This document shows, in pieces, positions 8,522 to 17,575 of a stretch of DNA of 64,000 bases; position 1 is the stretch's first letter; each line of letters starts with the position of its first letter. Under the pieces are notes generated by a model. That model was not told the origin of the DNA. It did not search any database and saw only the letters and a list, made by a program, of their open reading frames with translations. Origin of the DNA: CAYLNL01 sp964385175 (GTDB lineage: Bacteria; Bacteroidota; Bacteroidia; Flavobacteriales; Flavobacteriaceae); NCBI GenBank assembly GCA_964385175.1, contig CAYLNL010000003.1, positions 62,001 to 126,000 on the forward strand, written 5' to 3'. A program made the translations under genes and the position numbers.

Positions 8522-10216
8522 TCAGGCTCCCGGCTTTTGCAACCGCTCCAGTTGCTTCGCTATCTCAGCATCCTCTATTTTGGTAAACAGCAACTCGGCG
8601 GCGCCAATGGTATGACCGGGAGAGAGTAGCTGGTCGTAAGCCGATGTAACTTTATTCCAGGGCAGCGAAGAAATTTTCAGCATGTTTTTCAGCTTTGAAG
8701 AGGTGAACGGGAGAAACGGCTCTGAAAAATGCGCCAGTAAAGCGCATACCTGGAGAGAAACATAGATAATTGTTTTAACGCGCTCTGCATCTTCTTTAAT
8801 CAATTCCCAGGGCTTATTTTCCTGCAGGTATTTATTGCCATCCCGGGCGATATTCATAAAATGCTGGAGCGCTTCTCTAAAGCGGTAGTTTGTAAGACTG
8901 TTGTCTATCAAAATCTGGTGTTTTGCAAACCCGTTCAATATATCTCTATCTAAATCTCTATAATGGTTGGGGGCAGGAACCGAACCATGGTAGTATTTAT
9001 GGGTAAGCACCACCACCCGGTTAATAAAATTCCCGAAAATAGCCACCAGCTCATTATTATTGCGTGCCTGGAAATCGCCCCATGTAAAATCGCTGTCTTT
9101 TGTCTCCGGTGCATTGGCAGTAAGCACATAGCGCAACACATCTTGCTTGCCCGGGAAATCGTGCAAATATTCGTGTAGCCACACCGCCCAGTTTTTAGAT
9201 GTAGAGAGCTTGTTGCCTTCCAAATTCAGGAACTCATTTGCCGGCACATTTTCCGGAAGAATATATGAGCCTTCTGCTTTTAACATCGCCGGGAAAATAA
9301 TGCAGTGAAACACAATATTATCTTTCCCGATAAAGTGAACTAATTTTGTCTGCGCGTCTTTCCAGTAAGGTTCCCAGTCTTTTCCTTCCTTCGCCGCCCA
9401 CTCCCTCGTAGCCGAGATATACCCAATAGGCGCTTCAAACCAAACATATAACACCTTCCCTTCCGCTCCTTTCAGCGGCACCGGAATACCCCAATCTAAG
9501 TCGCGGGTAACGGCGCGCGGTTTCAACCCATCGTCTAACCAGCTTTTCACCTGCCCATACACATTTGGTTTCCAGTCTGCCGCATGTTCTTCTAAAATCC
9601 ATTTCCGCAAAAAAGCCTCGTAGTTTTCCAGCGGCAAAAACCAGTGCCTGGTTTTTCTAAGTATGGGTTTTGTGCCAGTAAGGGTAGAAACCGGGTTTAT
9701 CAAATCGGTAGCATTCAACGAAGCCCCGCATTTTTCGCACTGGTCGCCATACGCCTCCGGATTGCCGCAACGGGGGCACGTACCCGTAACAAACCTATCT
9801 GCCAGGAACTGTTTCGCCTCGTCATCATATAACTGCTCTGTAACCGCTTCTGTAAATTTCCCCTCCTCATATAATTTTTTAAAGAAGGCCGAAGCCGTTT
9901 CATGGTGAACAGGCGCCGAAGTTCGGGAATAGTGGTTAAATGAAATCCCGAAATCTTCGAACGATTGTTTAATGAGGGTATGATATTTATCTATAACTTG
10001 TTGGGGAGAAACGCCCTCTTTTTTGGCTTTTAGAGATATGGCAACACCGTGCTCATCGCTACCGCAAATGAAAGCCACGTCATTTCCCGTCAATCGCAGG
10101 TAACGGGCATAAATATCGGCGGGAATGTACACGCCCGCCAAATGTCCTATGTGGATGGGCCCGTTAGTATATGGCAGCGCCGCTGTAACAGTATAGCGTT
10201 GAGGATGTATAATCAT
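8522..10216 (-). CDS. metG: Methionyl-tRNA synthetase, short form
   Basis: Class I synthetase that charges tRNA-Met. The HIGH motif is at residues 22-25, a zinc-binding knuckle CPRCG...CEKCG lies near residues 146-163, and the KMSKS equivalent reads LSTSK near residue 335. I take the ATG at 10216 as the start (564 residues): it gives the usual N-terminus (PQRYTVTAALPYTNGP), and a TACTTTTG promoter element sits 20 bp upstream, inside the longer open frame that begins at 10267. The protein stops after the anticodon-binding helical domain. The C-terminal EMAPII-like tRNA-binding domain found in most Bacteroidota MetG (about 680 residues) is missing, and no remnant is visible downstream. Confidence 0.95.
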   Translation of the reverse strand: MIIHPQRYTVTAALPYTNGPIHIGHLAGVYIPADIYARYLRLTGNDVAFICGSDEHGVAISLKAKKEGVSPQQVIDKYHTLIKQSFEDFGISFNHYSRTSAPVHHETASAFFKKLYEEGKFTEAVTEQLYDDEAKQFLADRFVTGTCPRCGNPEAYGDQCEKCGASLNATDLINPVSTLTGTKPILRKTRHWFLPLENYEAFLRKWILEEHAADWKPNVYGQVKSWLDDGLKPRAVTRDLDWGIPVPLKGAEGKVLYVWFEAPIGYISATREWAAKEGKDWEPYWKDAQTKLVHFIGKDNIVFHCIIFPAMLKAEGSYILPENVPANEFLNLEGNKLSTSKNWAVWLHEYLHDFPGKQDVLRYVLTANAPETKDSDFTWGDFQARNNNELVAIFGNFINRVVVLTHKYYHGSVPAPNHYRDLDRDILNGFAKHQILIDNSLTNYRFREALQHFMNIARDGNKYLQENKPWELIKEDAERVKTIIYVSLQVCALLAHFSEPFLPFTSSKLKNMLKISSLPWNKVTSAYDQLLSPGHTIGAAELLFTKIEDAEIAKQLERLQKPGA

Positions 10217-10235
10217 TTCAAATTTACTAAAACGG

Positions 10236-10243
10236 CAAAAGTA
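10236..10243 (-). promoter_or_regulatory. -7 element for metG
   Basis: TACTTTTG on the minus strand, 20 bp before the chosen metG start; a perfect TAnnTTTG match. No clear TTG at -33. Confidence 0.5.
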
Positions 10244-10359
10244 GCAAACTTTTTCCCAGCTTGCCACCTAAAAACTACTCTTTTAGCGCTTCCTTTTCAA
10301 AAATCTTCCATTCCTAAAAATTTCTAAACCCTCCTGAAATCTATTTATACAGGAAACGC

Positions 10360-10367
10360 TATCTTTG
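10360..10367 (+). promoter_or_regulatory. -7 element for polyprenyl synthase
   Basis: TATCTTTG ends 8 bp before the ATG at 10376, so the transcript would have almost no leader, which is common in this phylum. Confidence 0.5.
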
Positions 10368-10375
10368 AAACACCT

Positions 10376-11353
10376 ATGAAGGCAGTAGAACAAATGAAAG
10401 CGCCCATTCGGGAAGAAATGGAACTTTTCGAAAAAAAGTTTTACCAGTTCATGTCATCACGGGTAGCGCTGCTCAACCGCATTACCCACTATATTGTAAA
10501 CCGCAAAGGGAAACAAATGCGCCCCATGTTTGTGTTCCTCACGGCTAAGATGGTTTCCGGGGGAACCGTAAATGAACGCACCTATCGCGGCGCCTCGGTT
10601 ATTGAGCTCATCCACACAGCTACGCTGGTGCATGACGATGTGGTGGACGATAGTAATTTTCGGCGTGGTTTTTTCTCCATCAACGCCCTTTGGAAAAACA
10701 AAATTGCTGTGTTGGTAGGCGATTATCTTCTTTCTAAAGGGTTGTTGCTTTCTATAGACCACGGGGATTTTGATTTGTTGCAGATTATTTCGGTGGCGGT
10801 GCGCGAAATGAGTGAGGGCGAGTTGCTCCAGATTGAAAAAGCCCGTCGCCTTGATATTACAGAAGAAATTTATTACGAAATCATTCGCCAGAAAACCGCT
10901 ACCCTCATTGCTGCCTGTTGTAGCCTGGGCGCCTGCTCGGTAGCTCCTGGTTCTGTGGAGGTGGCTCGTATGCGCGCCTTTGGCGAGCGCATTGGAATGG
11001 CTTTTCAAATTAAAGACGATTTATTTGATTATACCGAAGGGCCTATAGGGAAACCTACGGGGATTGACTTAAAGGAGCAGAAAATGACGCTTCCATTTAT
11101 TTATGCCCTTAATACGGGCAGTGAACAGGAAAAAAACTGGCTCATAAATTCTCTTAAAAATCATCATAAAGACCGTAAACGCATTCGTGAGGTTATTGCT
11201 TTTGTGAAACAGCAGGGCGGACTAAACTATGCGGAAAAGAAGATGCAGGCCCTGCGCGATGAGGCGTTGCAACTCCTGGCTACCTACCCTCCTTCGCCCT
11301 ACAAGGAAGCATTGGAACAGATGGTAACGTATGTAATTGACCGTAAAAAATGA
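10376..11353 (+). CDS. Polyprenyl diphosphate synthase (trans, long chain)
   Basis: A 325-residue all-helical isoprenyl diphosphate synthase that condenses isopentenyl diphosphate onto an allylic primer to make the side chain of menaquinone (octaprenyl/IspB-like). The first Asp-rich motif DDVVDD lies at about residues 87-92 and the second, DDLFD, at about 214-218. The basic motif GKQMRP lies near the N-terminus and the KTA triplet at RQKTATLI. The stop codon overlaps the start of dnaG by 4 bp (ATGA), so the two are translationally coupled. Chain length cannot be read reliably from the sequence. Confidence 0.93.
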   Translation: MKAVEQMKAPIREEMELFEKKFYQFMSSRVALLNRITHYIVNRKGKQMRPMFVFLTAKMVSGGTVNERTYRGASVIELIHTATLVHDDVVDDSNFRRGFFSINALWKNKIAVLVGDYLLSKGLLLSIDHGDFDLLQIISVAVREMSEGELLQIEKARRLDITEEIYYEIIRQKTATLIAACCSLGACSVAPGSVEVARMRAFGERIGMAFQIKDDLFDYTEGPIGKPTGIDLKEQKMTLPFIYALNTGSEQEKNWLINSLKNHHKDRKRIREVIAFVKQQGGLNYAEKKMQALRDEALQLLATYPPSPYKEALEQMVTYVIDRKK

Positions 11354-13302
11354 TAGCGAAAACCAGTATCGACGCTGTTTTTGAAGCCGCGCGCATAGAG
11401 GAGGTTATTGGCGAGTTTGTGCAATTAAAAAAATCGGGCGCCAACTATAAAGGTCTTAGCCCTTTTACCCATGAGCGTTCCCCCAGCTTCATGGTATCGC
11501 CTGCCAAGCAAATATGGAAAGATTTTAGCAGTGGCAAAGGCGGCAATGTGGCGGCGTTTTTAATGGAGCACGAGCAGTTTACCTATCCCGAAGCCATTCG
11601 GTATCTCGCTAAAAAATATGCTATTGAATTAGAGGAAACCCAGCAGCGGCAAGAAGACAAGGCACTGGCAGATGAACGGGAAAGTATTTACCTGGCGCTG
11701 GAGTTCGCCCAGCAGTATTTCCACGAAACCTTGTTGCATACAGAGCCTGGAAAAGCCATTGGCTTAAGCTATTTCACGGAGCGGGGGTTTACGAAAGAAA
11801 CTATTCAAAAATTTAAACTCGGGTATTCGCCAGATGAGTGGGATATGTTTACCCGTGAGGCGCTGGCGAAGGGCTACCAGCTATCTTTTTTAGAAAAAGC
11901 GGGGCTTACTATCGTGAAGGATGAGAAACGGTTTGACCGTTTTAAGGGGCGGGCGTTGTTCCCTATTCATTCTATGAGCGGGCGGGTGCTGGGTTTTGGC
12001 GGGCGCATTTTGACGAATGATAAGAAGGCTGCCAAGTATATTAACTCGCCGGAGAGCGAGGTCTATCAAAAAAGTAAAATTCTATACGGCATCCATCTCG
12101 CCAAAAAAGCTATCGCCAAAGAAGATAGTTGTTATTTGGTGGAGGGTTATACAGATGTGATACAATTTCACCAGGCGGGGATAGAAAATGTGGTGGCTTC
12201 GGGCGGAACCTCGCTTACGCCGGAACAGATTCGGTTAGTGCGGCGGCTTACCCGGAATCTCACGGTATTATTCGATGGGGATGCGGCGGGTTTGCGGGCT
12301 GCCCTGCGGGGTATTGACCTGGTTTTGGAGGAGGGGATGAATGTGAGGGTGTGTACTTTCCCGGACGGGGAAGACCCGGATAGTTTTGCCCGAAAAAACA
12401 GCTCTTCGGAGGTGCAGGCATACCTGCGGGCGCATACGCAAGATTTTATCCAGTTTAAAACGTCGCTGCTGATAGAGGAAACCAAAAAAGACCCTATTAA
12501 GAGAGCCGAAATTATTCATGATATTGTGAGCAGTATTTCTAAAATTCCCGATGCCATCCGGCAGGAATTGTATGTGAAGGAGTGCGCACGGCTAATGGAT
12601 GTTTCGGAGCAGGCGCTTTTTAATACGTTGGCGCAGTTACAAAAGAAAGCACAGGCCGACCATGCTAAAAAATATAAAGAAGCGGCGCCGGTTTTTGAGG
12701 TTATTAAAACTGAAAAAGAAAGGGAAACGGTTAACGAACAGCAGGAACTGGAGCGAAAAATTATTGAATTATTGTTGTTGTATGGCGATAGGGTAGAAGA
12801 TTTTGAAGATATGTTGCTGAAAACAGATGAAGCGGGTAAATTGGTGTTAGAACCAGAGGTACATCGTATGCGCGTGGTAGAAAAGGTGTTTTTAGACCTT
12901 CAGCAAGATGAAATAGCGCTGTCTAACCCGGTATTTATGGAAATTTATACCCGCCTGGTAAATGCTTTGAACCAGTCAGGGGTTTTTTCCATAGAGCATT
13001 TTGTAAATCAATTGGAGGGAGATGCTGGCGGCGAGGTAACATCTATTTTAATGGAGGCAGAAAAATATCATTTGCACGAGTGGAGTCGCCGGCATGTATA
13101 TGTGAAAGGGAAAGAAGAGTCGGTAGCGCAACTGGTGAGCGAAACCATCCTGAATCTTCGCTGCCACCTCATTCATAAACAGGTGGAAAGGTTACAACGG
13201 GAAACGCTGGAGAAAGAAGATACACAAGAGATTTTAGAGGAGATTACACAATACCACCAGCTTAAAAAGCTGCTGGCTAAAAAGCTCAACCGGGTAATTT
13301 AG
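11350..13302 (+). CDS. dnaG: DNA primase DnaG with degenerate zinc finger
   Basis: A 650-residue replicative primase. The N-terminal domain aligns with the CHC2 zinc finger but all four ligand positions are changed: Ser37, Thr40, Asp58 and Ser61 stand where C-x2-H-x17-C-x2-C is expected (GLSPFTHERSPSF and WKDFSSGKGGN). The surrounding scaffold (PSF-VSP-K, GKGG) is intact. The Toprim catalytic core is complete: the Glu in YLVEGYTDV near residue 265 and DGDAAG near residue 310. A helical C-terminal helicase-interacting region follows. It overlaps the upstream polyprenyl synthase by 4 bp. The reading frame is uninterrupted and the rest is well conserved, so the enzyme is presumably functional. 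Some Bacteroidota primases, as I recall, share this loss. Confidence 0.95.
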   Translation: MIAKTSIDAVFEAARIEEVIGEFVQLKKSGANYKGLSPFTHERSPSFMVSPAKQIWKDFSSGKGGNVAAFLMEHEQFTYPEAIRYLAKKYAIELEETQQRQEDKALADERESIYLALEFAQQYFHETLLHTEPGKAIGLSYFTERGFTKETIQKFKLGYSPDEWDMFTREALAKGYQLSFLEKAGLTIVKDEKRFDRFKGRALFPIHSMSGRVLGFGGRILTNDKKAAKYINSPESEVYQKSKILYGIHLAKKAIAKEDSCYLVEGYTDVIQFHQAGIENVVASGGTSLTPEQIRLVRRLTRNLTVLFDGDAAGLRAALRGIDLVLEEGMNVRVCTFPDGEDPDSFARKNSSSEVQAYLRAHTQDFIQFKTSLLIEETKKDPIKRAEIIHDIVSSISKIPDAIRQELYVKECARLMDVSEQALFNTLAQLQKKAQADHAKKYKEAAPVFEVIKTEKERETVNEQQELERKIIELLLLYGDRVEDFEDMLLKTDEAGKLVLEPEVHRMRVVEKVFLDLQQDEIALSNPVFMEIYTRLVNALNQSGVFSIEHFVNQLEGDAGGEVTSILMEAEKYHLHEWSRRHVYVKGKEESVAQLVSETILNLRCHLIHKQVERLQRETLEKEDTQEILEEITQYHQLKKLLAKKLNRVI

Positions 13303-13314
13303 TGATAAAAGGGG

Positions 13315-14376
13315 TTAAAAAACATAGCTATATTTTAGTAACACCTGCTGGGTGTAGCTTATACTGCGCGTAAAGCCATCTACCCCGCCCGGCATATTGT
13401 TATCGGTTTTTTGCACAAAAATATCGTGGTCGTATGTGAGGAACGAAAGCAGTGATAGTTTTAAGCCTTTTAAAAGAGCGAAGTTTATTTCTCCTCTAAA
13501 ATTCACATCAATATGGTCAGGATTGTCTAAATAATCTGAGAATAACAGCAGGTTACCGTTCAGGGAAAGTTTTTCAGTTACCTCGTTTTCATAGGTAACC
13601 CTAAAGGTGGCGCCTACCTGTAAATCTGTCTTTTCAAACGTTACAGTGCCGCCTGGGTTTTCGGTAAACGGGTTGCCGTGTACGGTGCCTCTTATGTTGC
13701 CATTGTTGTCTGTAACTACGTCATCTGCAATATTTTCATCTAACACCATTACTAACTTCAGGGAGGCAGGGGTAAAGAAAAAAGAGAGAAAATTGTTGGG
13801 CTTGTAGTTCATTCCTGCAGAAAGTTGCAGGGTTCCCGGGGCGAGGAACTGGGAGATGGGGTAGCCTACCTGGTTTACATCTGACAGGAAATTGCCGCTG
13901 TAGGTGGGGGTTAGCTGGCTATTGAAAAAAAGGTCGCCGGCGTAGTAAAAATGAGAAAAATAGGAGGTGCGCATAGAAGCGCGGGAGTTGAACCATATAT
14001 TGTCTATGTTTTTCTGGAAAGGCATGCGCACATACAAGCCCGGTTGATTATCTATAGGAATAAGCCCGTTGCCAGATTTCTGGATGCCATAATTGAGATT
14101 GAGCAGATTAGTCCATTCAAAACGAGTTTCGCGGAAATCCATTTTCAATTCCAGGGAGCCGGTGGCGCCCAGCTGGCTTCTACCACCACCCACCGTGGGG
14201 TTTAAGGCAAGGGTGCTCACAAAATCCAAGCCGAGGCTCAGTTCGGTAGTCCAGCCCTGTGGGGTTTTGTTTTCTGCCGATGAAGAGGTTTGGCCCCAGT
14301 CGGGGTCTTGCGCAAGGGCGCAGGCGGGAACAAGGAGAATAGCTGTGGCTATGAAGCAATATAACTTTGCAATCAT
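13315..14376 (-). CDS. DUF3078 outer-membrane-type protein
   Basis: 353 residues with a Sec signal ending ACALAQ, then a beta-rich sequence with alternating aromatic and polar residues (W-NLLNLNYGIQKSGNG, RTSYFSHFYYAGDLFFNSQ), ending in KYSYVF, a terminal Phe typical of outer-membrane barrels. This is the DUF3078 family common in Bacteroidota, of unknown function. It converges with dnaG with a 12-bp gap and sits alone in its transcription unit. Confidence 0.85.
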   Translation of the reverse strand: MIAKLYCFIATAILLVPACALAQDPDWGQTSSSAENKTPQGWTTELSLGLDFVSTLALNPTVGGGRSQLGATGSLELKMDFRETRFEWTNLLNLNYGIQKSGNGLIPIDNQPGLYVRMPFQKNIDNIWFNSRASMRTSYFSHFYYAGDLFFNSQLTPTYSGNFLSDVNQVGYPISQFLAPGTLQLSAGMNYKPNNFLSFFFTPASLKLVMVLDENIADDVVTDNNGNIRGTVHGNPFTENPGGTVTFEKTDLQVGATFRVTYENEVTEKLSLNGNLLLFSDYLDNPDHIDVNFRGEINFALLKGLKLSLLSFLTYDHDIFVQKTDNNMPGGVDGFTRSISYTQQVLLKYSYVF

Positions 14377-14548
14377 ATCATTATGATTTTAGAGGTAATA
14401 GTATAAAAAAAACAATAAAACAAATAGTTTATTGAGGTTTTAGGATATGTGGCAAAGATACATTTTTTTATCTATAGTCTGGGTTGAAAGATAAAAAATG
14501 TATGTGCTAAAAATTCTACCCATATCCAGGTATTGTGAATGCCCGCTC

Positions 14549-14570
14549 TGCAAAGTCTCCCGACTTTGCA
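14549..14570. repeat. REP-like palindrome, copy A
   Basis: TGCAAAGTC and GACTTTGCA pair around a TCCC loop. The reverse complement of this element occurs at 14668-14685. It lies in the 447-bp space between DUF3078 and the M23 peptidase gene; the rest of that space holds no ORF I would defend. Confidence 0.5.
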
Positions 14571-14667
14571 CCATATTTTTTCCCTCCTCACCGGCGCACG
14601 CGTAACGCTTGTGCATCTATGCCCGCCCGCATGTAGGTGCACCTGCACGGGGGTTTTATGTTAGCTC

Positions 14668-14685
14668 CAAAGTCGGGAGACTTTG
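14668..14685. repeat. REP-like palindrome, copy B (inverted)
   Basis: CAAAGTC-GGGA-GACTTTG, the reverse complement of copy A, 97 bp away. The pair brackets a GC-rich stretch with further short complementarities (for example GTGCACCTGCAC). Confidence 0.5.
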
Positions 14686-14823
14686 CCACCCGAAAGGATT
14701 CGGGCGGGAGCGGGGAGCGGGGGGAAGTTAGTCTTCTTTTCTATACATGAGGGAGCCTTGAAATTTCCTGTCTTGTTATTCCATTGGTTATTTCAAATGC
14801 CAGTTCCCTCAGTTACCGGGTTA

Positions 14824-15996
14824 CTATTCCACCTGGTTAGTAACCGATGATGCGTCTTGAGAAACATCGGTCGTTGTTTCTTCCTGGTTTTGGGCTTCCA
14901 GCATACCGGCAAAATTGTCCGGGCTCACAAAATTGGTATCTAACGAGGCCTGGTCTTTCGGGTACCAGATGGAGATAGTATGGGTGGTTACCCCGTCAAC
15001 GGTTTCTACATTAATTCCGTCTGCGGTGCGAACTTCCCAGTGAACGTGGTTACCGGTTGAGTTACCGGTTGAGCCCATTTCGCCCAAAGAAGTGCCTGCC
15101 TCTACATATTGCCCGTTTTCCAAACCTTCGGCGAAACTATCCATGTGGGCGAAAACCTGGTAATAGGTTTCCCCGTTTACCACGGTTTCCATAACAATGT
15201 AGTTTCCAAATCCCTCTTCGCCCGGGTACATGTACACGGTGCCACCTGCATTGGCTGTCATAGCGGTATCGCCGGATGAGATATCAACGCCGGGGTGCAT
15301 GCCTATATAGGTGGCTTCGGCCTGGTCTGTAGTGCTAAGGGCGTTATACTCATCTTCACCAATATAGGTGTCGTAGCTATAGGTAGTGCCCTCAAAAGTG
15401 GTTCCGGCAGGAATAACGTATTGCCCGGTATTTGGATCTAAGATTACCTTAGCCTGATCGGCAGCGGAAAGATTATTAAACGTCGCCTGGTCAATAGTGG
15501 TAGTTTCGGCATAGGTGCCATCGCCAATAACGGTGCCGGCGGGTATCTTATACTCTCTGGCACCATATTCCCAGCCAGATTGTACGGGGTTGTTAATGGG
15601 GGCTATTGTTAAGGCATCTCCCTCCACTATCTCCCGCACGTCGCCGAGGTAGGTATCGTCTCCAAAACTTTCGGCTACCCAGCCGGTATGAACGTTGCCA
15701 TCTTCGTCTGTATAGCTAACCTGCACCCAGGTATAGTCGCCATCCTGTATGGGTTCTACTCCTTCAACGAGCTGAATGGTAGCGCCATACGGAATGGTTA
15801 GTAAACGGCCGCCGCCGGTTGAGTGATCGTCTCGGAGGTTTAACCCGCTCGTAGCGGTAACTCTGCGTTGGGTGGAGCCTTCTTGTTCAGGTGTATCTCC
15901 TCCTTCTCCATCTTGCTGATATACTATTTGTTGCGAAAGAATGTCCCGGGCTCTGCTCAAGGCATCAAAAGCTGCTTGAAATATAATGCTACTCAT
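14824..15996 (-). CDS. M23 metallopeptidase with SH3b domain, no Sec signal
   Basis: 390 residues. Order: an amphipathic helix at residues 1-25 with ALSRARDILSQQI; an SH3b domain at about 49-115; two similar segments around residues 150-230 (each with IPAGT and an NLSAADQ or ALSTTDQ repeat); and an M23/LytM endopeptidase domain with His234 and Asp238 (HPGVD), FAHMD and HVHWE (His317, His319). All M23 zinc and catalytic positions are present, so it should cut peptidoglycan cross-bridges. There is no Sec or lipoprotein signal, which is odd for a cell-wall hydrolase. Its N-terminus matches the four proteins upstream. Inference: an effector or structural hydrolase exported by a non-Sec machine, rather than housekeeping. 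Confidence 0.85.
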   Translation of the reverse strand: MSSIIFQAAFDALSRARDILSQQIVYQQDGEGGDTPEQEGSTQRRVTATSGLNLRDDHSTGGGRLLTIPYGATIQLVEGVEPIQDGDYTWVQVSYTDEDGNVHTGWVAESFGDDTYLGDVREIVEGDALTIAPINNPVQSGWEYGAREYKIPAGTVIGDGTYAETTTIDQATFNNLSAADQAKVILDPNTGQYVIPAGTTFEGTTYSYDTYIGEDEYNALSTTDQAEATYIGMHPGVDISSGDTAMTANAGGTVYMYPGEEGFGNYIVMETVVNGETYYQVFAHMDSFAEGLENGQYVEAGTSLGEMGSTGNSTGNHVHWEVRTADGINVETVDGVTTHTISIWYPKDQASLDTNFVSPDNFAGMLEAQNQEETTTDVSQDASSVTNQVE

Positions 15997-16106
15997 GGTA
16001 TTTGTTTTTTAGTTATTTAATTGATAGTTTGTAATCGTTTAATAATTTTGTGCTTAGAACCATCCGAAAGGGTTCGCAGCAGCAAGGGGATATATCTCCA
16101 TAATCA

Positions 16107-17126
16107 TTATAATCCCAGTTTATCTCCTACCCAACCGATGACATCTTCTCCTGCTTCTTTAGTTATTTCTCCATTTCCTTCTATTATTTCCCAGCCTGTT
16201 TGGGCTCCTGCTTCTAGGATCTCGCCTCCCGTTTCTATAGCGGCTTCTGCACTTTCTCTGCCAGTTTCAAAGATCATTTCGCCTCCTTCCCAAATTACGC
16301 CCGAGGTGTTGCCCTGGTTAACTTCTCTTGTTATTTCTCCTACTCCTTCGTTTATTTCGCGGGCTGTTTCTATACCTCCTTCATAAGCTTCTGAAGCGGT
16401 TTCTCGTATTGCTTCCCCGGTTTCACGGATAAGTTCTTCTCCCAACTCATTGATTTCCTTCTCTAATCCTTCCATAGGTCTTTGTTCTCGTATTTCATCA
16501 ATGTAGGGTTGATATATTTTCATATAATCATCTATATTACTGCTATCCACTACCTCTCCGTTACTAAGGGTAATAGGTGCAAAAGAGCTATTCCCAACTT
16601 GTTGGCTTAACAGGAAATAATCCATTACAATTTCGCCTTGTTGTTCTAATCCAAACTGATCTATTCGTTTTCCTTCATAATCAGGATTTTGACTATATTC
16701 TCTCAATTCGTCATATTCATAGTCGTAATTCCTATCTCCTATGGCTTCTGGTATATACCCCCATCCCTGGGTTTGGTATTGATGAATGTGCATCATCTCA
16801 TGTATAAATGTTCTATCTGGCAATTCTCCCACTGTATTTATGGTATTTCCTAATACAAAAGGTCTTGCTGAATCCCAGTCAGATATTTCTCCATTAGCAA
16901 TAGAGAGCCAGGAAGAATTGTTAATTCTAACTTCATCATAGTTAATGGAATCTCCAAAAATGGCTTTTGCCAGTTCTATTTGCTCATTAGTAAGAGGCCG
17001 GGGGCCACTTCCGTTTTGTGCTCCTGCCAGATTTCCCCCATCTGGTGAAATAATCTGGGAAAGCACTTCTTTAGCGCGTTGAATGCTTTCTTTGCCCTTT
17101 TCTAAAAGTTCTTTTATATCTGGCAT
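16107..17126 (-). CDS. HEMMH metallopeptidase-like protein with C-terminal amphipathic repeats
   Basis: 339 residues from the ATG at 17126 (an alternative at 17135 adds MKY). The N-terminal helix contains SIQRAKEVLSQII, the signature shared with neighbours. Residues 45-125 hold a compact domain, FGDSINYDEVRINN followed by FIHEMMHIHQYQ (His109, Glu110, His113), a zincin HExxH motif. The layout resembles small metallopeptidase-like domains linked to VgrG/Rhs and DUF4157 (eCIS-core) proteins; that likeness is from memory. Residues 220-339 are repeats of the type GGEIxREA/TGREI, amphipathic helices ending in KLGL. No signal peptide. Substrate unknown; it could be a toxin, a processing enzyme or a structural protein. 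Confidence 0.75.
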   Translation of the reverse strand: MPDIKELLEKGKESIQRAKEVLSQIISPDGGNLAGAQNGSGPRPLTNEQIELAKAIFGDSINYDEVRINNSSWLSIANGEISDWDSARPFVLGNTINTVGELPDRTFIHEMMHIHQYQTQGWGYIPEAIGDRNYDYEYDELREYSQNPDYEGKRIDQFGLEQQGEIVMDYFLLSQQVGNSSFAPITLSNGEVVDSSNIDDYMKIYQPYIDEIREQRPMEGLEKEINELGEELIRETGEAIRETASEAYEGGIETAREINEGVGEITREVNQGNTSGVIWEGGEMIFETGRESAEAAIETGGEILEAGAQTGWEIIEGNGEITKEAGEDVIGWVGDKLGL

Positions 17127-17317
17127 ATATTTCAATAATTTAAATAATACAGATGAACTGACATAATTTTCATTGCAGAAATTTACGGAACATTCTGAAA
17201 AATTCTAATTCCACATAGAAATTTGATGCATAAAATTGTTTTTTAATATGCTATAGGGTTATGCGTCTGAGTATATTTTCTTTTAGAAAATTGGTTGCTA
17301 ATTCATCTATAGAATTA

Positions 17318-17515
17318 TCACCATGCCTGGGGCAATTCATCGCCGCTGGTATAACCGGTAGGGGTAGTATCTTCTGCAGGTCGCCCGGCGTCATACCCTT
17401 CCAGGAGAGGAGTGGACTCGTTCCAGTAGGTATAGATGGGCCTGCTGATAGCTATTTTGGCGCGTACCACGGTTTGTTTGGCATTTTCTAAGAAAAAATT
17501 TATCATGCTGGTCAT
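17318..17515 (-). CDS. Small protein with the shared N-terminal helix
   Basis: 65 residues. The first 27 carry TVVRAKIAISRPI, aligning with the N-termini of the M23, HEMMH, unknown and coiled-coil proteins. The remaining 38 residues are polar and Gly/Pro/Thr-rich with no recognised domain. It may be a truncated effector, a carrier with only the targeting tag, or a remnant. The shared N-terminus and its position inside the cluster are the reasons to keep it. The flanking spaces (17127-17317 and 17516-17575) are AT-rich and show no other coding sequence. Confidence 0.5.
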   Translation of the reverse strand: MTSMINFFLENAKQTVVRAKIAISRPIYTYWNESTPLLEGYDAGRPAEDTTPTGYTSGDELPQAW

Positions 17516-17575
17516 AGGGTTGTAATTTTAAGATTACCTTTATTTTTGTATATATCTAATTAAAAATGATTACCA

